Shown here in pieces: positions 31,029 to 39,939 of a stretch of 64,000 nucleotides of DNA; position 1 is the first letter of the stretch, and every line of letters begins with the position of its first letter. The DNA is from Paracoccaceae bacterium (GTDB taxonomy: Bacteria > Pseudomonadota > Alphaproteobacteria > Rhodobacterales > Rhodobacteraceae), in the NCBI GenBank assembly GCA_027492585.1, contig JAPUEK010000001.1:1-64000 (forward strand). Reading direction: 5' to 3'. The notes beneath the pieces were generated by a model, which did no database searches, was not told where the DNA came from, and was given only the letters and a program-made list of their open reading frames with translations. The translations under genes and the position numbers were made by a program.

Positions 31029-32207
31029 ATGTGGCGGGCGATCGCCTCCAACGCGCTGACGCTGTTCATCGTGCTTCTCGTCGTGGCGGCGGGGGTGCTG
31101 GCCTGGGGGCGGCAGGTCTACAACGGACCGGGACCGCTGGCCGAGGCGATCTGCTTCAAGGTGGAAAAGGGCGCCTCGCTGAGCCAGGTGAGCCGGGCCT
31201 TGCAGGATCAGGGTGCGGTTTCGGATGCGCGGATCTTCCGGATCGGGGCGGATTATTCCTCCAAGGGGGGGGCGCTGAAATTCGGGAGCTACCTTCTGTC
31301 GCCGCGCGCCTCGATGGGGCAGGTGCTGGAGGAGCTGACCCAGGGCGGGCAATCGACCTGCGGGCGGGAGATCAACTTCCGCATCGGCATCGCCACGGCG
31401 GATGTGATCCTGCGCGAATTGGACCCGGCCTCGGGGCGCTATGTGGAGGTGGTGAAATTCGCCCCCGCCACCGATCCGGTGCCGACCGAATATCTGGATG
31501 CGGCCCAGCAGCCCGACATCCGCTGGCGGGTGACGCTGGCCGAGGGGGTGACGAGCTGGCAGGTGGTCGATGCGCTGAAGCGGGCGGATTTCCTTGACGG
31601 GACCATCAAGACGGTGCCGGCGGAAGGCACGCTGTCGCCCGACAGCTATGAGGTCGAGAAGGGCGGCGACCGCGCGGCGCTGATCGCGGAGATGGAGCAG
31701 AGGCAGTCTGCGACGCTGGCCGATCTCTGGGCGGCGCGGGCGGAGGGCCTGCCCTACAAGACCCCGGAGGAGGCGCTGATCATGGCCTCCATCGTCGAGA
31801 AGGAAACCGGCATCGCCGAGGAGCGCCGTCAGGTGGCGAGCGTCTTCGTCAACCGGCTGGAAAAGGGCATGAAGTTGCAGACCGACCCGACCGTGATCTA
31901 CGGGATCACCAAGGGGGAGGGGGTTCTGGGACGGGGCCTGCGCCAGAGCGAGCTGCGCCGCGAGACGCCTTGGAACACCTATGTCATCGCAGGCCTGCCG
32001 CCGACGCCGATCGCCAACCCCGGCCGGCTGAGCATCGAGGCGGCGCTGAACCCCGATACGACCGACTACCTCTATTTCGTGGCGAACGGCACGGGCGGAC
32101 ATGCCTTTGCCACCACTTTGGCCGATCACAACGAGAATGTCGCCAAATGGCGCGCCATCGAGGCGGCGCAGGGAACCCAGGGTTCGGTCGGGGTGCAGGG
32201 CGAGTAA
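31029..32207 (+). CDS. mltG: Endolytic transglycosylase MltG
   Basis: A 392-residue inner-membrane protein with one N-terminal helix, a LysM-like region (KVEKGASLSQVSRALQDQG) and a YceG catalytic domain. The catalytic glutamate lies in ASIVEKETGIAEERRQVASV, followed by KLQTDPTVIYG. It cleaves nascent peptidoglycan and sets strand length. A GTG at 31023 overlapping the fabF stop is an alternative start. The fabF-mltG order upstream of the GTA cluster is known from other Rhodobacteraceae. Confidence 0.94.
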   Translation: MWRAIASNALTLFIVLLVVAAGVLAWGRQVYNGPGPLAEAICFKVEKGASLSQVSRALQDQGAVSDARIFRIGADYSSKGGALKFGSYLLSPRASMGQVLEELTQGGQSTCGREINFRIGIATADVILRELDPASGRYVEVVKFAPATDPVPTEYLDAAQQPDIRWRVTLAEGVTSWQVVDALKRADFLDGTIKTVPAEGTLSPDSYEVEKGGDRAALIAEMEQRQSATLADLWAARAEGLPYKTPEEALIMASIVEKETGIAEERRQVASVFVNRLEKGMKLQTDPTVIYGITKGEGVLGRGLRQSELRRETPWNTYVIAGLPPTPIANPGRLSIEAALNPDTTDYLYFVANGTGGHAFATTLADHNENVAKWRAIEAAQGTQGSVGVQGE

Positions 32208-32525
32208 GATCTGCCGGGGGACGGGAGCCTCCGGCGGGAAGGTTGAGGCAAAGAGGGAGGGGCGGGGCGGAAGTCCTGCCCTTTCGCATTTGAGGGCGGC
32301 GGGAGCCTCCGGCGGGGATATTTTGCCAGTCTGAAAGGGGAAGGGGCGTGGAATTGGGGGATGGTTCGGGTGCGGGTGGGGCGCGGCTGTCTGATCCGGT
32401 GAGGGAAATGGCGCGGCCGGCGGGCGGCGCGGCTTGTGCGTTCGGGGGCGCGGAGGGCAGGATTTCCATTCCTTGACGGAGGGCGGCGGGGCGAATAGCT
32501 TTTCGGCATTGATTGAGAGGTTGGG
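32208..32525. other. Gene-free interval with terminator and short repeats
   Basis: CGGGAGCCTCCGGCGGG occurs twice (32222-32238 and 32300-32316), separated by a hairpin (GGGCGGG near 32263 with CCTGCCC then TTT near 32285) that probably terminates mltG. The rest precedes the PAAR gene and presumably holds its promoter; no clear -35/-10 pair was found. Confidence 0.55.
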
Positions 32526-33392
32526 ATGCCTGGATTTCCGGCAGCACGCATTATAGCAGACATGCATACCTGTCCGGTCTGCATGGGCGCGCCGATGCCG
32601 ATCCTCGGGCCGGGTGCGCTGAATGTGCTGGTCGGCTATTTCCCGGCCGCGCGTCAGACCGATCTTTGCTCCTGTCTCGTTCCCGCGATTCCTCCGGTCG
32701 ATCCGATCATGCTCGGCAGCCCGACCGTGCTGATCGGCGGCCTTCCTGCGGCGCATATGGGGGCGCCGACGACGCTGGGCGGGGTCATCCTGCCGCCATG
32801 CCTGCCGACGGTGATGATCGGATATGCGGGGATGCCGCCGGTGGTTCTGCCGGGTGGGATCATCATGCAGGATGTGGTTCTGCCGGATGGTTCGGTCGTC
32901 ACCAAGGTCGGCGACAATATCACCATTGAAGGCACGCCGGAGTTCCGTGCCAAGGTCGCGGCCGATGTGCAGAAGCTCGCCGGGACGCCGACCGGGCAGG
33001 GTCTGCTGGAATCGCTCGATTCGAGCGGCAAGAAACTGACCATCAACCAGGGCTCGCCGCCGCAGACGAGTTATGACGCCCCCGCCGACCGCTTCAAGAA
33101 GGCGGATGGCTCGGCGGGGCCGGGGTCCAATGCGACGATCACCATCACCGGCAATGGCGAGACGCTGGAAGACGGGTCCGAGCCATGGATGACCACGCCG
33201 AGCGAGGTCGTGCTTGGACATGAGATGGTCCATGCCGAACAGGCGCAGCGTGGCCAGATCACGCCGGGGGAGACCGCGGGCGTCCGCAACCGCGAGACCG
33301 AGGCCGTGGGGCTGCCGCCCTATCAGAACAACCCCTATACCGAGAACAAGATCCGCCGCGATCTGGGGTATCCGGCGCGTGAGCGCTATTGA
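32526..33392 (+). CDS. PAAR-domain protein with C-terminal M91-like metallopeptidase
   Basis: A 288-residue protein. Residues 1-110 form a PAAR domain (PGFPAARIIADMHTCPVCMG, then GSPTVLIGGLPAAHMG), which caps the type VI secretion spike. A linker (about 111-135) leads to a C-terminal domain with the zinc motif HEMVH in VVLGHEMVHAEQAQRG and a downstream RNRETEAVGLPPYQNNPY, the pattern of NleD-like M91 peptidases. It is therefore a candidate evolved-PAAR effector. No other type VI genes are in the window. The ribosome site is GAGAGGTTGGG. Confidence 0.8.
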   Translation: MPGFPAARIIADMHTCPVCMGAPMPILGPGALNVLVGYFPAARQTDLCSCLVPAIPPVDPIMLGSPTVLIGGLPAAHMGAPTTLGGVILPPCLPTVMIGYAGMPPVVLPGGIIMQDVVLPDGSVVTKVGDNITIEGTPEFRAKVAADVQKLAGTPTGQGLLESLDSSGKKLTINQGSPPQTSYDAPADRFKKADGSAGPGSNATITITGNGETLEDGSEPWMTTPSEVVLGHEMVHAEQAQRGQITPGETAGVRNRETEAVGLPPYQNNPYTENKIRRDLGYPARERY

Positions 33393-33407
33393 GATGGGGG
33401 AGGCGGC

Positions 33408-34106
33408 GTGGCAGGTCATATCGACAGGGGGCTTGACCGGCGGCGCTGGCTTCGCGGGGCTGCGGCTGCGGTGCTTCTGTCGGCCGTGCCGGGGCGTGGG
33501 GGAGCGGAAGCGGCGATGAGTGATGTGGCGAGCGATACCGATTTCGCGTCCGGCGCGAAGCTGGATCTGCGCTGGAGCGTCTCTGAGGCGGCGGTGGAGA
33601 TCGCCTACCGGCTGAGCAATGGCGGACGCGGCAAGGTCGTCGTCTTCGACCGGATGCATTGGCGCGACGAATCCGGACGGCAGAACCCCGATCCGAAATA
33701 CGCGCTGGTCGCCATCGGGCGCGACGGGTCTGTGACGGTGGACAAGCTTGCTCCGCAAGTGCCGGATGAGATCGACGTGATGAACCCCTACATGCCCTAT
33801 GGACGGGTGGTGGCGCCGGGCGCGGTGCTGGAGGGCAGGGCGGTGCTGCGCCTGCCGCTGAAACAGGCGCTTCCGTATTCGGTGGGCAAGGGCGATCTGC
33901 CGGCGATGACCAGCAGGGCGGTGTTCCGGCTGGGGATCGCCGCCTTTCCCGACCGCTGGGACGGGCCGCCGCCCTATCACAAGGCGGAGCTGATCGGTGG
34001 CGAGGAAGCGGTGCTGATGCGCCATGCCTGGGCGATGATGAACCAGCGGGTTCTGGTCAGCCCGGTCACGAAGCTGAATGTGCCGATTGCACAACCCAAG
34101 ATTTAG
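33408..34106 (+). CDS. Tat-type exported protein, candidate partner/immunity protein
   Basis: A 232-residue protein not recognised by family. The N-terminus (DRRRWLRGAAAAVLLSAVPG) has a twin-arginine plus hydrophobic stretch and looks like a Tat signal. The rest is beta-rich with no catalytic motif (DLRWSVSEAAVEIAYRLSNGG; VVFDRMHWRDESGR). It follows the PAAR-peptidase gene by 15 bp, a place where effector immunity or chaperone genes are usual. The role is inferred from position only. Confidence 0.55.
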   Translation: MAGHIDRGLDRRRWLRGAAAAVLLSAVPGRGGAEAAMSDVASDTDFASGAKLDLRWSVSEAAVEIAYRLSNGGRGKVVVFDRMHWRDESGRQNPDPKYALVAIGRDGSVTVDKLAPQVPDEIDVMNPYMPYGRVVAPGAVLEGRAVLRLPLKQALPYSVGKGDLPAMTSRAVFRLGIAAFPDRWDGPPPYHKAELIGGEEAVLMRHAWAMMNQRVLVSPVTKLNVPIAQPKI

Positions 34107-34109
34107 TCC

Positions 34110-34138
34110 TTGACTTTGAGTACGGCCTGAGGTATATC
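34110..34138 (+). promoter_or_regulatory. Predicted sigma70-type promoter of the GTA cluster
   Basis: TTGACT (34110-34115) and TATATC (34133-34138) are separated by exactly 17 bp, immediately after the upstream gene and about 105 bp before the first GTA gene. Confidence 0.6.
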
Positions 34139-34145
34139 TTTGGCC

Positions 34146-34223
34146 ATGCTGGAAGAGGTGGGCAAGCGGCTCGGGGGTGACCCCGCAGCCGTTTTTTCAT
34201 TTCTCTCGTGCGGGGCGGCATGA
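34146..34223 (+). CDS. Possible 25-residue leader peptide ahead of GTA genes
   Basis: An ATG at 34146 opens a frame MLEEVGKRLGGDPAAVFSFL... ending at TGA 34221-34223. It begins just past the predicted transcription start and spans a terminator-like hairpin. No ribosome site is visible, so it may be leaderless or not translated at all. It is listed because of its position relative to the hairpin. Confidence 0.3.
   Translation: MLEEVGKRLGGDPAAVFSFLSCGAA
34167..34197 (+). terminator. Terminator/attenuator in the GTA leader
   Basis: CGGCT (34167-34171) pairs with AGCCG (34187-34191), and CGGGG pairs with CCCCG inside, with a GTGA loop and one bulged C; TTTTTT follows (34192-34197). It lies between the predicted promoter and the small terminase start. 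Confidence 0.7.
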
Positions 34224-34242
34224 GGGGCGGGTCAAGCAGGAC

Positions 34243-34566
34243 ATGACAATCAAATTCTCCGCTGGAGAAGAGACGCCGGTGGATTTGCTGGCGATTACCG
34301 AAACCTGGCTGAAAGAAGCGGCTGAAGGTCTGGCGAGCACGGTGCAGGCGATCAAGGACGGTCACTATGACCGCGCCAGGGAAGCCTCCGCCGCGGTCAA
34401 GGACCTCAAGGCCGCTTTTCAGCTTGTGATGGATGAAAGGAGCCGAGTTGAAAAACTCCGCAAACAGGTTGCCGGGGCTGTCGGAGCCAACGAGCTCGAC
34501 TTTCACGCCGCGCGGGATGAAATCGGGCGCAGGCTGGCTCGCCTCCGCGACGCCGGAGGAGGTTGA
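34243..34566 (+). CDS. GTA small terminase subunit (gp1)
   Basis: A 107-residue protein starting MTIKFSAGEETPVDLLAITE, helical throughout (coiled-coil-like AREASAAVKDLKAAFQLVMDERSRVEKLRKQV). By size, composition and place it corresponds to GTA gp1 (TerS), which in GTAs packages DNA without strict sequence choice. Its 3' end overlaps the large terminase gene by 134 bp in another frame, a known feature of GTA clusters. Confidence 0.75.
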   Translation: MTIKFSAGEETPVDLLAITETWLKEAAEGLASTVQAIKDGHYDRAREASAAVKDLKAAFQLVMDERSRVEKLRKQVAGAVGANELDFHAARDEIGRRLARLRDAGGG

Positions 34567-35863
34567 GGCCTTTCTGGGGGGCTTGAGCGACAATGCGCTG
34601 CTGGCGCTGCCGTGGATCTTCGAGTTCTGGGCGCTGCCGCATCAATTGCCGCCGGAGGGGGCGTGGAAGACCTGGGTGATCATGGGGGGGCGGGGGGCGG
34701 GCAAGACCCGCGCCGGCTCCGAATGGGTGCGGGCGGAGGTCGAGGGGGCGGGGCCGCGCGACCCCGGCCGCTCGAAGCGCGTGGCGCTGGTCGGCGAGAC
34801 GGTCGATCAGGTGCGCGAGGTGATGATCTTCGGCGACAGCGGCATCCTCGCCTGCTCCCCTCCCGACCGGCGGCCGGAGTGGGAAGCGGGGCGCAAGCGG
34901 CTCCTCTGGCCGAATGGCGCGGTGGCGCAGGTGTTTTCGGCCCATGATCCGGCGAGCCTGCGCGGGCCGCAGTTCGATGCGGCCTGGGTGGACGAGCTGG
35001 CGAAATGGCCGAAGGCGCAGGAGGCCTGGGACATGCTCCAGTTCGCGCTGCGGCTGGGGGAGAACCCGCGGCAGGTGGTCACGACCACGCCGCAGAACAT
35101 CCCCGCGCTGAAGGCGATCCTGAAGAACCCTTCGACGGTGGTGACCCATGCCCCGACCGATGCCAACCGGGCGCATCTGGCCGCCTCGTTCCTGGAGGAG
35201 GTGCAGGCGCGTTATGCTGGGACGCGGCAGGGGGTGCAGGAGCTGGAAGGACGGCTCATCGAGGATGTGGAGGGGGCGCTCTGGACCGGGGAGATGCTGG
35301 AGGCGGCGCGGCTGAAACCGGCGATCCGACCGCAGCGGATCGTGGTGGCGGTGGACCCGCCGGTGACGGGCCATGCCGGTTCGGATGAATGTGGCATCGT
35401 GGTGGTGGGCGCGATCACCGAGGGGCCGCCGCAGCTCTGGCGGGCGGTGGTGCTGGAGGATGCCTCGGTGCGGGGCGCCTCGCCGGAGGCCTGGGCGCGG
35501 GCGGCGATTGCCGCCATGCAGCGCCATCGGGCCGACCGGCTGGTGGCGGAGGTCAACCAGGGCGGCGACCTGGTGAAATCGGTGATCCGCGGCATTGATC
35601 CGGTGGTGCCGATCCGCACGGTCAATGCCACCCGGTCCAAGCAGGCGCGGGCCGAGCCTGTGGCGGCGCTTTATGAGCAGGGCCGCATCGGGCATGAGCG
35701 CGGCCTTGCGGCGCTGGAGGAGCAGATGGGCCTGATGAGCGCGCAGGGCTATCGCGGCAAGGGCAGCCCGGACCGGGTAGATGCCCTGGTCTGGGCGCTG
35801 ACAGACCTGATCGTGGAGCCGGCCCGCACGCAGGGCGCCCCGCAGGTGCGAACGCTCGGTTAA
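34433..35863 (+). CDS. GTA terminase large subunit (gp2)
   Basis: A 476-residue packaging motor. Walker A is MGGRGAGKTRAGSE (about residues 84-97), Walker B is AAWVDELAKWP, and the nuclease domain begins VVAVDPPVTGHAGSDECG. It cuts and pumps chromosomal DNA into GTA heads. The start at 34433 lies within gp1; a later methionine at residue 29 is possible. The following 123 bp carry no gene. Confidence 0.93.
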   Translation: MKGAELKNSANRLPGLSEPTSSTFTPRGMKSGAGWLASATPEEVEAFLGGLSDNALLALPWIFEFWALPHQLPPEGAWKTWVIMGGRGAGKTRAGSEWVRAEVEGAGPRDPGRSKRVALVGETVDQVREVMIFGDSGILACSPPDRRPEWEAGRKRLLWPNGAVAQVFSAHDPASLRGPQFDAAWVDELAKWPKAQEAWDMLQFALRLGENPRQVVTTTPQNIPALKAILKNPSTVVTHAPTDANRAHLAASFLEEVQARYAGTRQGVQELEGRLIEDVEGALWTGEMLEAARLKPAIRPQRIVVAVDPPVTGHAGSDECGIVVVGAITEGPPQLWRAVVLEDASVRGASPEAWARAAIAAMQRHRADRLVAEVNQGGDLVKSVIRGIDPVVPIRTVNATRSKQARAEPVAALYEQGRIGHERGLAALEEQMGLMSAQGYRGKGSPDRVDALVWALTDLIVEPARTQGAPQVRTLG

Positions 35864-35986
35864 TCCGATTTAACCACTCGGAAGCTAGGGTCTGAACCAG
35901 TCCCGAAGCGGATCGCAATGAACGCCCGGCAGCAGCAGCCTGCCGGGGCCGGGAGGGCTTTGCCCGGCAGGAAAGGAGTTTGCGGC

Positions 35987-37165
35987 ATGGTGTTCGACTT
36001 CCTGAAACGCGCGGCGGAGGTGCCGGTGGCCGAGAAGAAGGCCTCGGCCACGGGGCGGGTGGTGGCCTGGGGCCAGTCCGGCCGCGTCGCCTGGAGCCCG
36101 CGCGACGCGGTTTCGCTGGCGCGGACCGGGTTTCAGGGCAATCCCATCGGCTTTCGCGCGGTGCGGCTGATCTCGGAGGCGGCGGCGGCGCTGCCCTTGG
36201 TCTTGCAGGACCACGAGCGGCGCTATGAAAGCCATCCGGTGCTGGAGCTGATCCGGCGGCCAAACGGGGCGCAGGGGCGGGCGGAGCTGTTCGAGGCGAT
36301 CTATGGCCATCTGCTCCTGTCCGGGAACGCCTATGTGGAGGCGGTGCCGGGCCTGGGCAAGCTGCCGGGGGAGCTGCATGTGCTGCGCTCGGACCGGATG
36401 GCGCTAGTGCCGGGGCCGGATGGCTGGCCGGTGGCCTATGACTACTCGGTGGGCGGGCGGGCGCATCGTTTCGTGATGGGCGAGGGCGCGCAACCGATCT
36501 GCCATCTGAAGACCTTTCATCCGCAGGACGATCATTACGGCTTTTCCCCCCTTCAGGCGGCGGCGGTGGCGATCGACGTGCATACTTCGGCTTCGAGCTG
36601 GTCGAAGGCGCTTCTGGACAATGCCGCGCGCCCTTCGGGAGCCATCGTCTACAAGGGCGCGGACGGGCAATCGCAGCTTTCCACCGATCAATATGAACGG
36701 TTGTTAGGTGAGATGGAGGCCCATCATCAGGGCGCGCGCAATGCGGGGCGTCCGATGTTGCTGGAAGGCGGGCTCGACTGGAAGCCGATGGGCTTTTCGC
36801 CCTCCGACATGGAGTTCCAGAAGACCAAGGAGGCGGCGGCGCGCGAGATCGCCATCGCCTTCGGGGTGCCGCCGATGCTGATGGGCATCCCCGGCGATGC
36901 CACCTACGCCAATTACCAGGAGGCGAACCGGGCCTTCTTCCGGTTGACGGTGCTGCCGTTGGTGACGCGGGTAACGGCCGGGATTTCCCATTGGCTGTCG
37001 GTCTTTAGCGGAGAGGTGGTGGAGCTTCGCCCGGATCTTGACCAGATCCCCGCCCTGGCGGGGGAGCGCGATCAGCAATGGCTGCGGGTCGGCAATGCCG
37101 ATTTCCTGACCTCGGCGGAGAAACGGGTGCTGCTTGGTCTGCCGCGTCTGGCGGAAGATGAATGA
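35987..37165 (+). CDS. GTA portal protein (gp3)
   Basis: A 392-residue HK97-type portal protein. The ATG at 35987 follows AAAGGAG. Family stretches include GNPIGFRAVRLISEAAAALPL near the N-terminus, GNAYVEAVPG, and PPMLMGIPGDATYANYQEANRAFF near the C-terminus. It forms the dodecameric DNA gate at the head vertex. It overlaps the next small gene by 4 bp. Confidence 0.93.
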   Translation: MVFDFLKRAAEVPVAEKKASATGRVVAWGQSGRVAWSPRDAVSLARTGFQGNPIGFRAVRLISEAAAALPLVLQDHERRYESHPVLELIRRPNGAQGRAELFEAIYGHLLLSGNAYVEAVPGLGKLPGELHVLRSDRMALVPGPDGWPVAYDYSVGGRAHRFVMGEGAQPICHLKTFHPQDDHYGFSPLQAAAVAIDVHTSASSWSKALLDNAARPSGAIVYKGADGQSQLSTDQYERLLGEMEAHHQGARNAGRPMLLEGGLDWKPMGFSPSDMEFQKTKEAAAREIAIAFGVPPMLMGIPGDATYANYQEANRAFFRLTVLPLVTRVTAGISHWLSVFSGEVVELRPDLDQIPALAGERDQQWLRVGNADFLTSAEKRVLLGLPRLAEDE

Positions 37166-37410
37166 GCGTTCGGAAATCGCCCGAAGGAGGGTCGCGTTTC
37201 CTCTATGACAGCTTCGATGCCGCCGCAGCGCGGATCGAGGCGAATGAGCGGGTGGCCGAGGAGCGTTGGGCGGCGCTCGATTACCGGCTCGGCCAGATTG
37301 ATGCGGTGCTGGAGCGGCTGGAAAAGCGGATCTGGCTCGGGGTTTACGGGGTCGCAGCCTTTCTGCTGGCGCAGATGGCGGAGACTTTGCTGAAGGCGGC
37401 GATGAGGTGA
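37162..37410 (+). CDS. GTA-associated small membrane protein (gp3.5)
   Basis: An 82-residue protein with a helical N-terminal half (DAAAARIEANERVAEERWAALDY) and a C-terminal membrane segment (IWLGVYGVAAFLLAQMAETLL). It matches by place and form the small ORF between portal and protease in Rhodobacteraceae GTA clusters. Its function is unknown. Confidence 0.75.
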   Translation: MSVRKSPEGGSRFLYDSFDAAAARIEANERVAEERWAALDYRLGQIDAVLERLEKRIWLGVYGVAAFLLAQMAETLLKAAMR

Positions 37411-37414
37411 AGGG

Positions 37415-37978
37415 ATGATGTGGAAGATGCAGGGCGCACCGGAGCGGAAATACCACCAGCCCGAGGCCGGGCTGGTGGTGTCGGAGGGGTGCGTGGTGTC
37501 CGGCTATGCGAGCCTTTTCGGCAAGCGCGATCAGGGCGGCGACGTGGTGCTGAAGGGCGCCTATGCGGCGAGCCTCGCCGCCCTTCGGGGGGCGGGACGG
37601 GCGGTCAAGATGCTCTGGCAGCATGATCCTGCCCAGCCCATCGGCGTCTGGGACGAGGTGCGGGAGGATGCCGCCGGGCTCTGGGTCAAGGGTCGCATCC
37701 TGACCGAGGTGGACAAGGGCCGGGAGGCGGCGGCGCTTCTGACGGCGGGGGCCATCGACGGGCTGTCGATCGGCTACCGGACGGTGCGGGCGGAGCGCGA
37801 CGGCAAGGGGCGGCGGCTCCTGTCGGAGCTGGAGTTGTGGGAGGTGTCGCTGGTGACCTTCCCGATGCTTCCCGAGGCGCGGGTCTCGGCCAAGGGCGAT
37901 CTGCCCGAGGCGGAGATCTGGGCGGACATGGCGGCGCTTTTCGACGAGGCGCGGCGGACCCTGGCCGGGCGCGGCTAG
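37415..37978 (+). CDS. GTA prohead protease (gp4)
   Basis: A 187-residue HK97-family (U35) serine protease that trims the capsid during maturation. The catalytic His lies in KMLWQHDPAQPIGVW and the Ser in GAIDGLSIGYRTV. The start is at 37415 (ATGATG). It directly precedes the major capsid gene. Confidence 0.92.
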   Translation: MMWKMQGAPERKYHQPEAGLVVSEGCVVSGYASLFGKRDQGGDVVLKGAYAASLAALRGAGRAVKMLWQHDPAQPIGVWDEVREDAAGLWVKGRILTEVDKGREAAALLTAGAIDGLSIGYRTVRAERDGKGRRLLSELELWEVSLVTFPMLPEARVSAKGDLPEAEIWADMAALFDEARRTLAGRG

Positions 37979-38011
37979 CGCGGCCTTTCACGACCAAGCG
38001 GAGGAACTGAC

Positions 38012-39205
38012 ATGACCGAGATCAAGGCTCGGGTCGGCGAGGCTTTGCCCGCGACCCTTCATCCGGGGGCGGAGGTGAAATCCGCGATGGCCGGTTTCCT
38101 GAGCGCCTTCAATGGCTTTCAGGATGAAGTGAAACAATCGTTGCAGCAACAGGAAGAGCGACTGACCATGCTTCAGACCAAGATGACCTATGCCCGTCCG
38201 CAGCTTTCGGCCCAGACGGAGGTGGAGGTGCCGCACAAGAAGGCCTTTGGCGCCTATCTGCGTTCGGGCGATGATGACGGGCTTCGCGGCCTTGCTCTCG
38301 AAGGCAAGGCGCTCTCTTCCGCGGTGGCGGCGGATGGCGGCTATCTGATCGACCCGCAGACCGCGGATACGATCCGGTCCATGCTGCTGGCGACCTCCTC
38401 GCTGCGGGCCATCGGCAACGTGGTGCAGGTCGATGCGGCCTCCTTCGATGTGCTGATTGACCGCAGCGAGGTCGGTTCCGGCTGGGCAGCCGAGGTGACG
38501 GCGACGGCGGAGACCGCGACGCCGACGCTGGAGCGCATCTCGATCAAGCTGCACGAGCTGTCGGCCATGCCGAAGGCGAGCCAGCGGCTGCTGGATGACA
38601 GCGCCTTCGACGTGGAAGGCTGGCTTGCCGGCAAGATCGCCACGCGCTTCATCCGTGCGGAGGCGGCGGCTTTCATCAACGGCACCGGCGTCGATCAGCC
38701 GAAGGGCATCCTTCTGCCGACGAAGGTGGCCAATGCCTCCTGGAGCTGGGGCAGCCTCGGCTATGTGGCGACGGGGGCGGCTTCGGATTTCGCCTCGACC
38801 AACTCGGTCGATTGCATCATCAACCTCGTCTATGCGCTCGGCGCCGACTACCGCGCCAATGCGACCTTCGTGATGAACTCCAAGACCGCCGGTGCGGTGC
38901 GGAAGATGAAGGATGCCGATGGCCGCTTCATGTGGTCGGACGGGCTGGTCGCCGGTCAGCCCGCCTATCTGATGGGCTATCCGGTGCTGGTCTGCGAGGA
39001 CATGCCCGATATTGCCGCCAATGCCTATGCGATCGCCTTCGGCGATTTCAAGGCCGGCTACACCATCGCCGAGCGCCCGGATCTGCGGATCCTGCGCGAC
39101 CCCTTCTCTGCCAAGCCCAACGTTCTGTTCTATGCGAGCAAGCGCGTCGGCGGCGACATCACCGATTTCGCGGCGATCAAGCTCCTGAAAATCGCGGTCT
39201 CCTGA
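38012..39205 (+). CDS. GTA major capsid protein (gp5)
   Basis: A 397-residue HK97-fold capsid protein. Residues about 1-80 are the scaffold-like delta domain removed by the protease (LSAFNGFQDEVKQSLQQQEE). The mature fold begins near ALEGKALSSAVAADGGYLIDPQ and ends with KRVGGDITDFAAIKLLKIA. The ribosome site is GGAGGAACTGAC. Normal length for GTA gp5. Confidence 0.95.
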   Translation: MTEIKARVGEALPATLHPGAEVKSAMAGFLSAFNGFQDEVKQSLQQQEERLTMLQTKMTYARPQLSAQTEVEVPHKKAFGAYLRSGDDDGLRGLALEGKALSSAVAADGGYLIDPQTADTIRSMLLATSSLRAIGNVVQVDAASFDVLIDRSEVGSGWAAEVTATAETATPTLERISIKLHELSAMPKASQRLLDDSAFDVEGWLAGKIATRFIRAEAAAFINGTGVDQPKGILLPTKVANASWSWGSLGYVATGAASDFASTNSVDCIINLVYALGADYRANATFVMNSKTAGAVRKMKDADGRFMWSDGLVAGQPAYLMGYPVLVCEDMPDIAANAYAIAFGDFKAGYTIAERPDLRILRDPFSAKPNVLFYASKRVGGDITDFAAIKLLKIAVS

Positions 39206-39339
39206 ACGGGGAGTGATCCCGGCCCTTCGGGGCCGGGCTTGGGCGCGCGCCGGAGTGCCGTGCCGTCCAGCTGCTCCTCTCCGTCCGAGCGGTGCGGGGC
39301 GCGCGTCCAGATCAGGGGCCAGCAGGGAAGGGGAACGAC

Positions 39340-39939
39340 ATGATGCTGACGGAAGTGACCACGGTGCCGGTGGCGGCGCTGCCGGTGCAGGGGTTGAAGG
39401 ATCATCTGCGGCTCGGCAGCGGGTTCGCCGATGACGGGATGCAGGATGCGCTGATCGGCGGCTATCTGCGCGCGGCGATGGCGGCGGTGGAGGGGCGGAT
39501 CGGCAAGGCCTTGATTTCCCGGCAATTCCGGCTGGTGATCGAGAATTGGCGCAGCCTTGATGAACAGGCTCTGCCGCTGGCGCCGGTGAGCGCCATCGTC
39601 TCGGCCACGGTCTATGATGCGGCAGGGGCGGCGACGGTGCTGGCGGCCAGCCGCTATCGGCTGGTGCAGGATCTGCATCGCCCGAAGCTGGCGGCGGTGG
39701 GCCTGCTGCTGCCGCAGGTGCCGGAGGATGGCCGGGCGGAGGTGGTGTTCGAGGCGGGTTTCGGTGCTGCCTGGCCGGCGCTGCCGCCGGACCTCGCGCA
39801 GGCGGTGCTGCTGCTGGCGGCGGAATATCATGAGCATCGCCATGATGCCGGCGACCGGCCGGCGGGGCTGCCGCATCCGGTGCAGGCGTTGATCGAACGC
39901 TGGCGGACGGTGCGGGTGCTGGGCGGGGGGGCGGCATGA
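39340..39939 (+). CDS. GTA head-tail connector (gp6)
   Basis: A 199-residue protein of the gp6-like connector family (LKDHLRLGSGFADDGMQDAL; AVLLLAAEYHEHRHDAG near the C-terminus). The ATG at 39340 follows AAGGGGAACGAC. It should form the adaptor ring below the portal. It overlaps gp7 by 4 bp. Confidence 0.88.
   Translation: MMLTEVTTVPVAALPVQGLKDHLRLGSGFADDGMQDALIGGYLRAAMAAVEGRIGKALISRQFRLVIENWRSLDEQALPLAPVSAIVSATVYDAAGAATVLAASRYRLVQDLHRPKLAAVGLLLPQVPEDGRAEVVFEAGFGAAWPALPPDLAQAVLLLAAEYHEHRHDAGDRPAGLPHPVQALIERWRTVRVLGGGAA

Noticed and set aside
30864..34094. A 1076-codon minus-strand frame across mltG, the PAAR gene and its neighbour
   Set aside because: It crosses several well-supported plus-strand genes and intergenic repeats, and has no recognisable domain.
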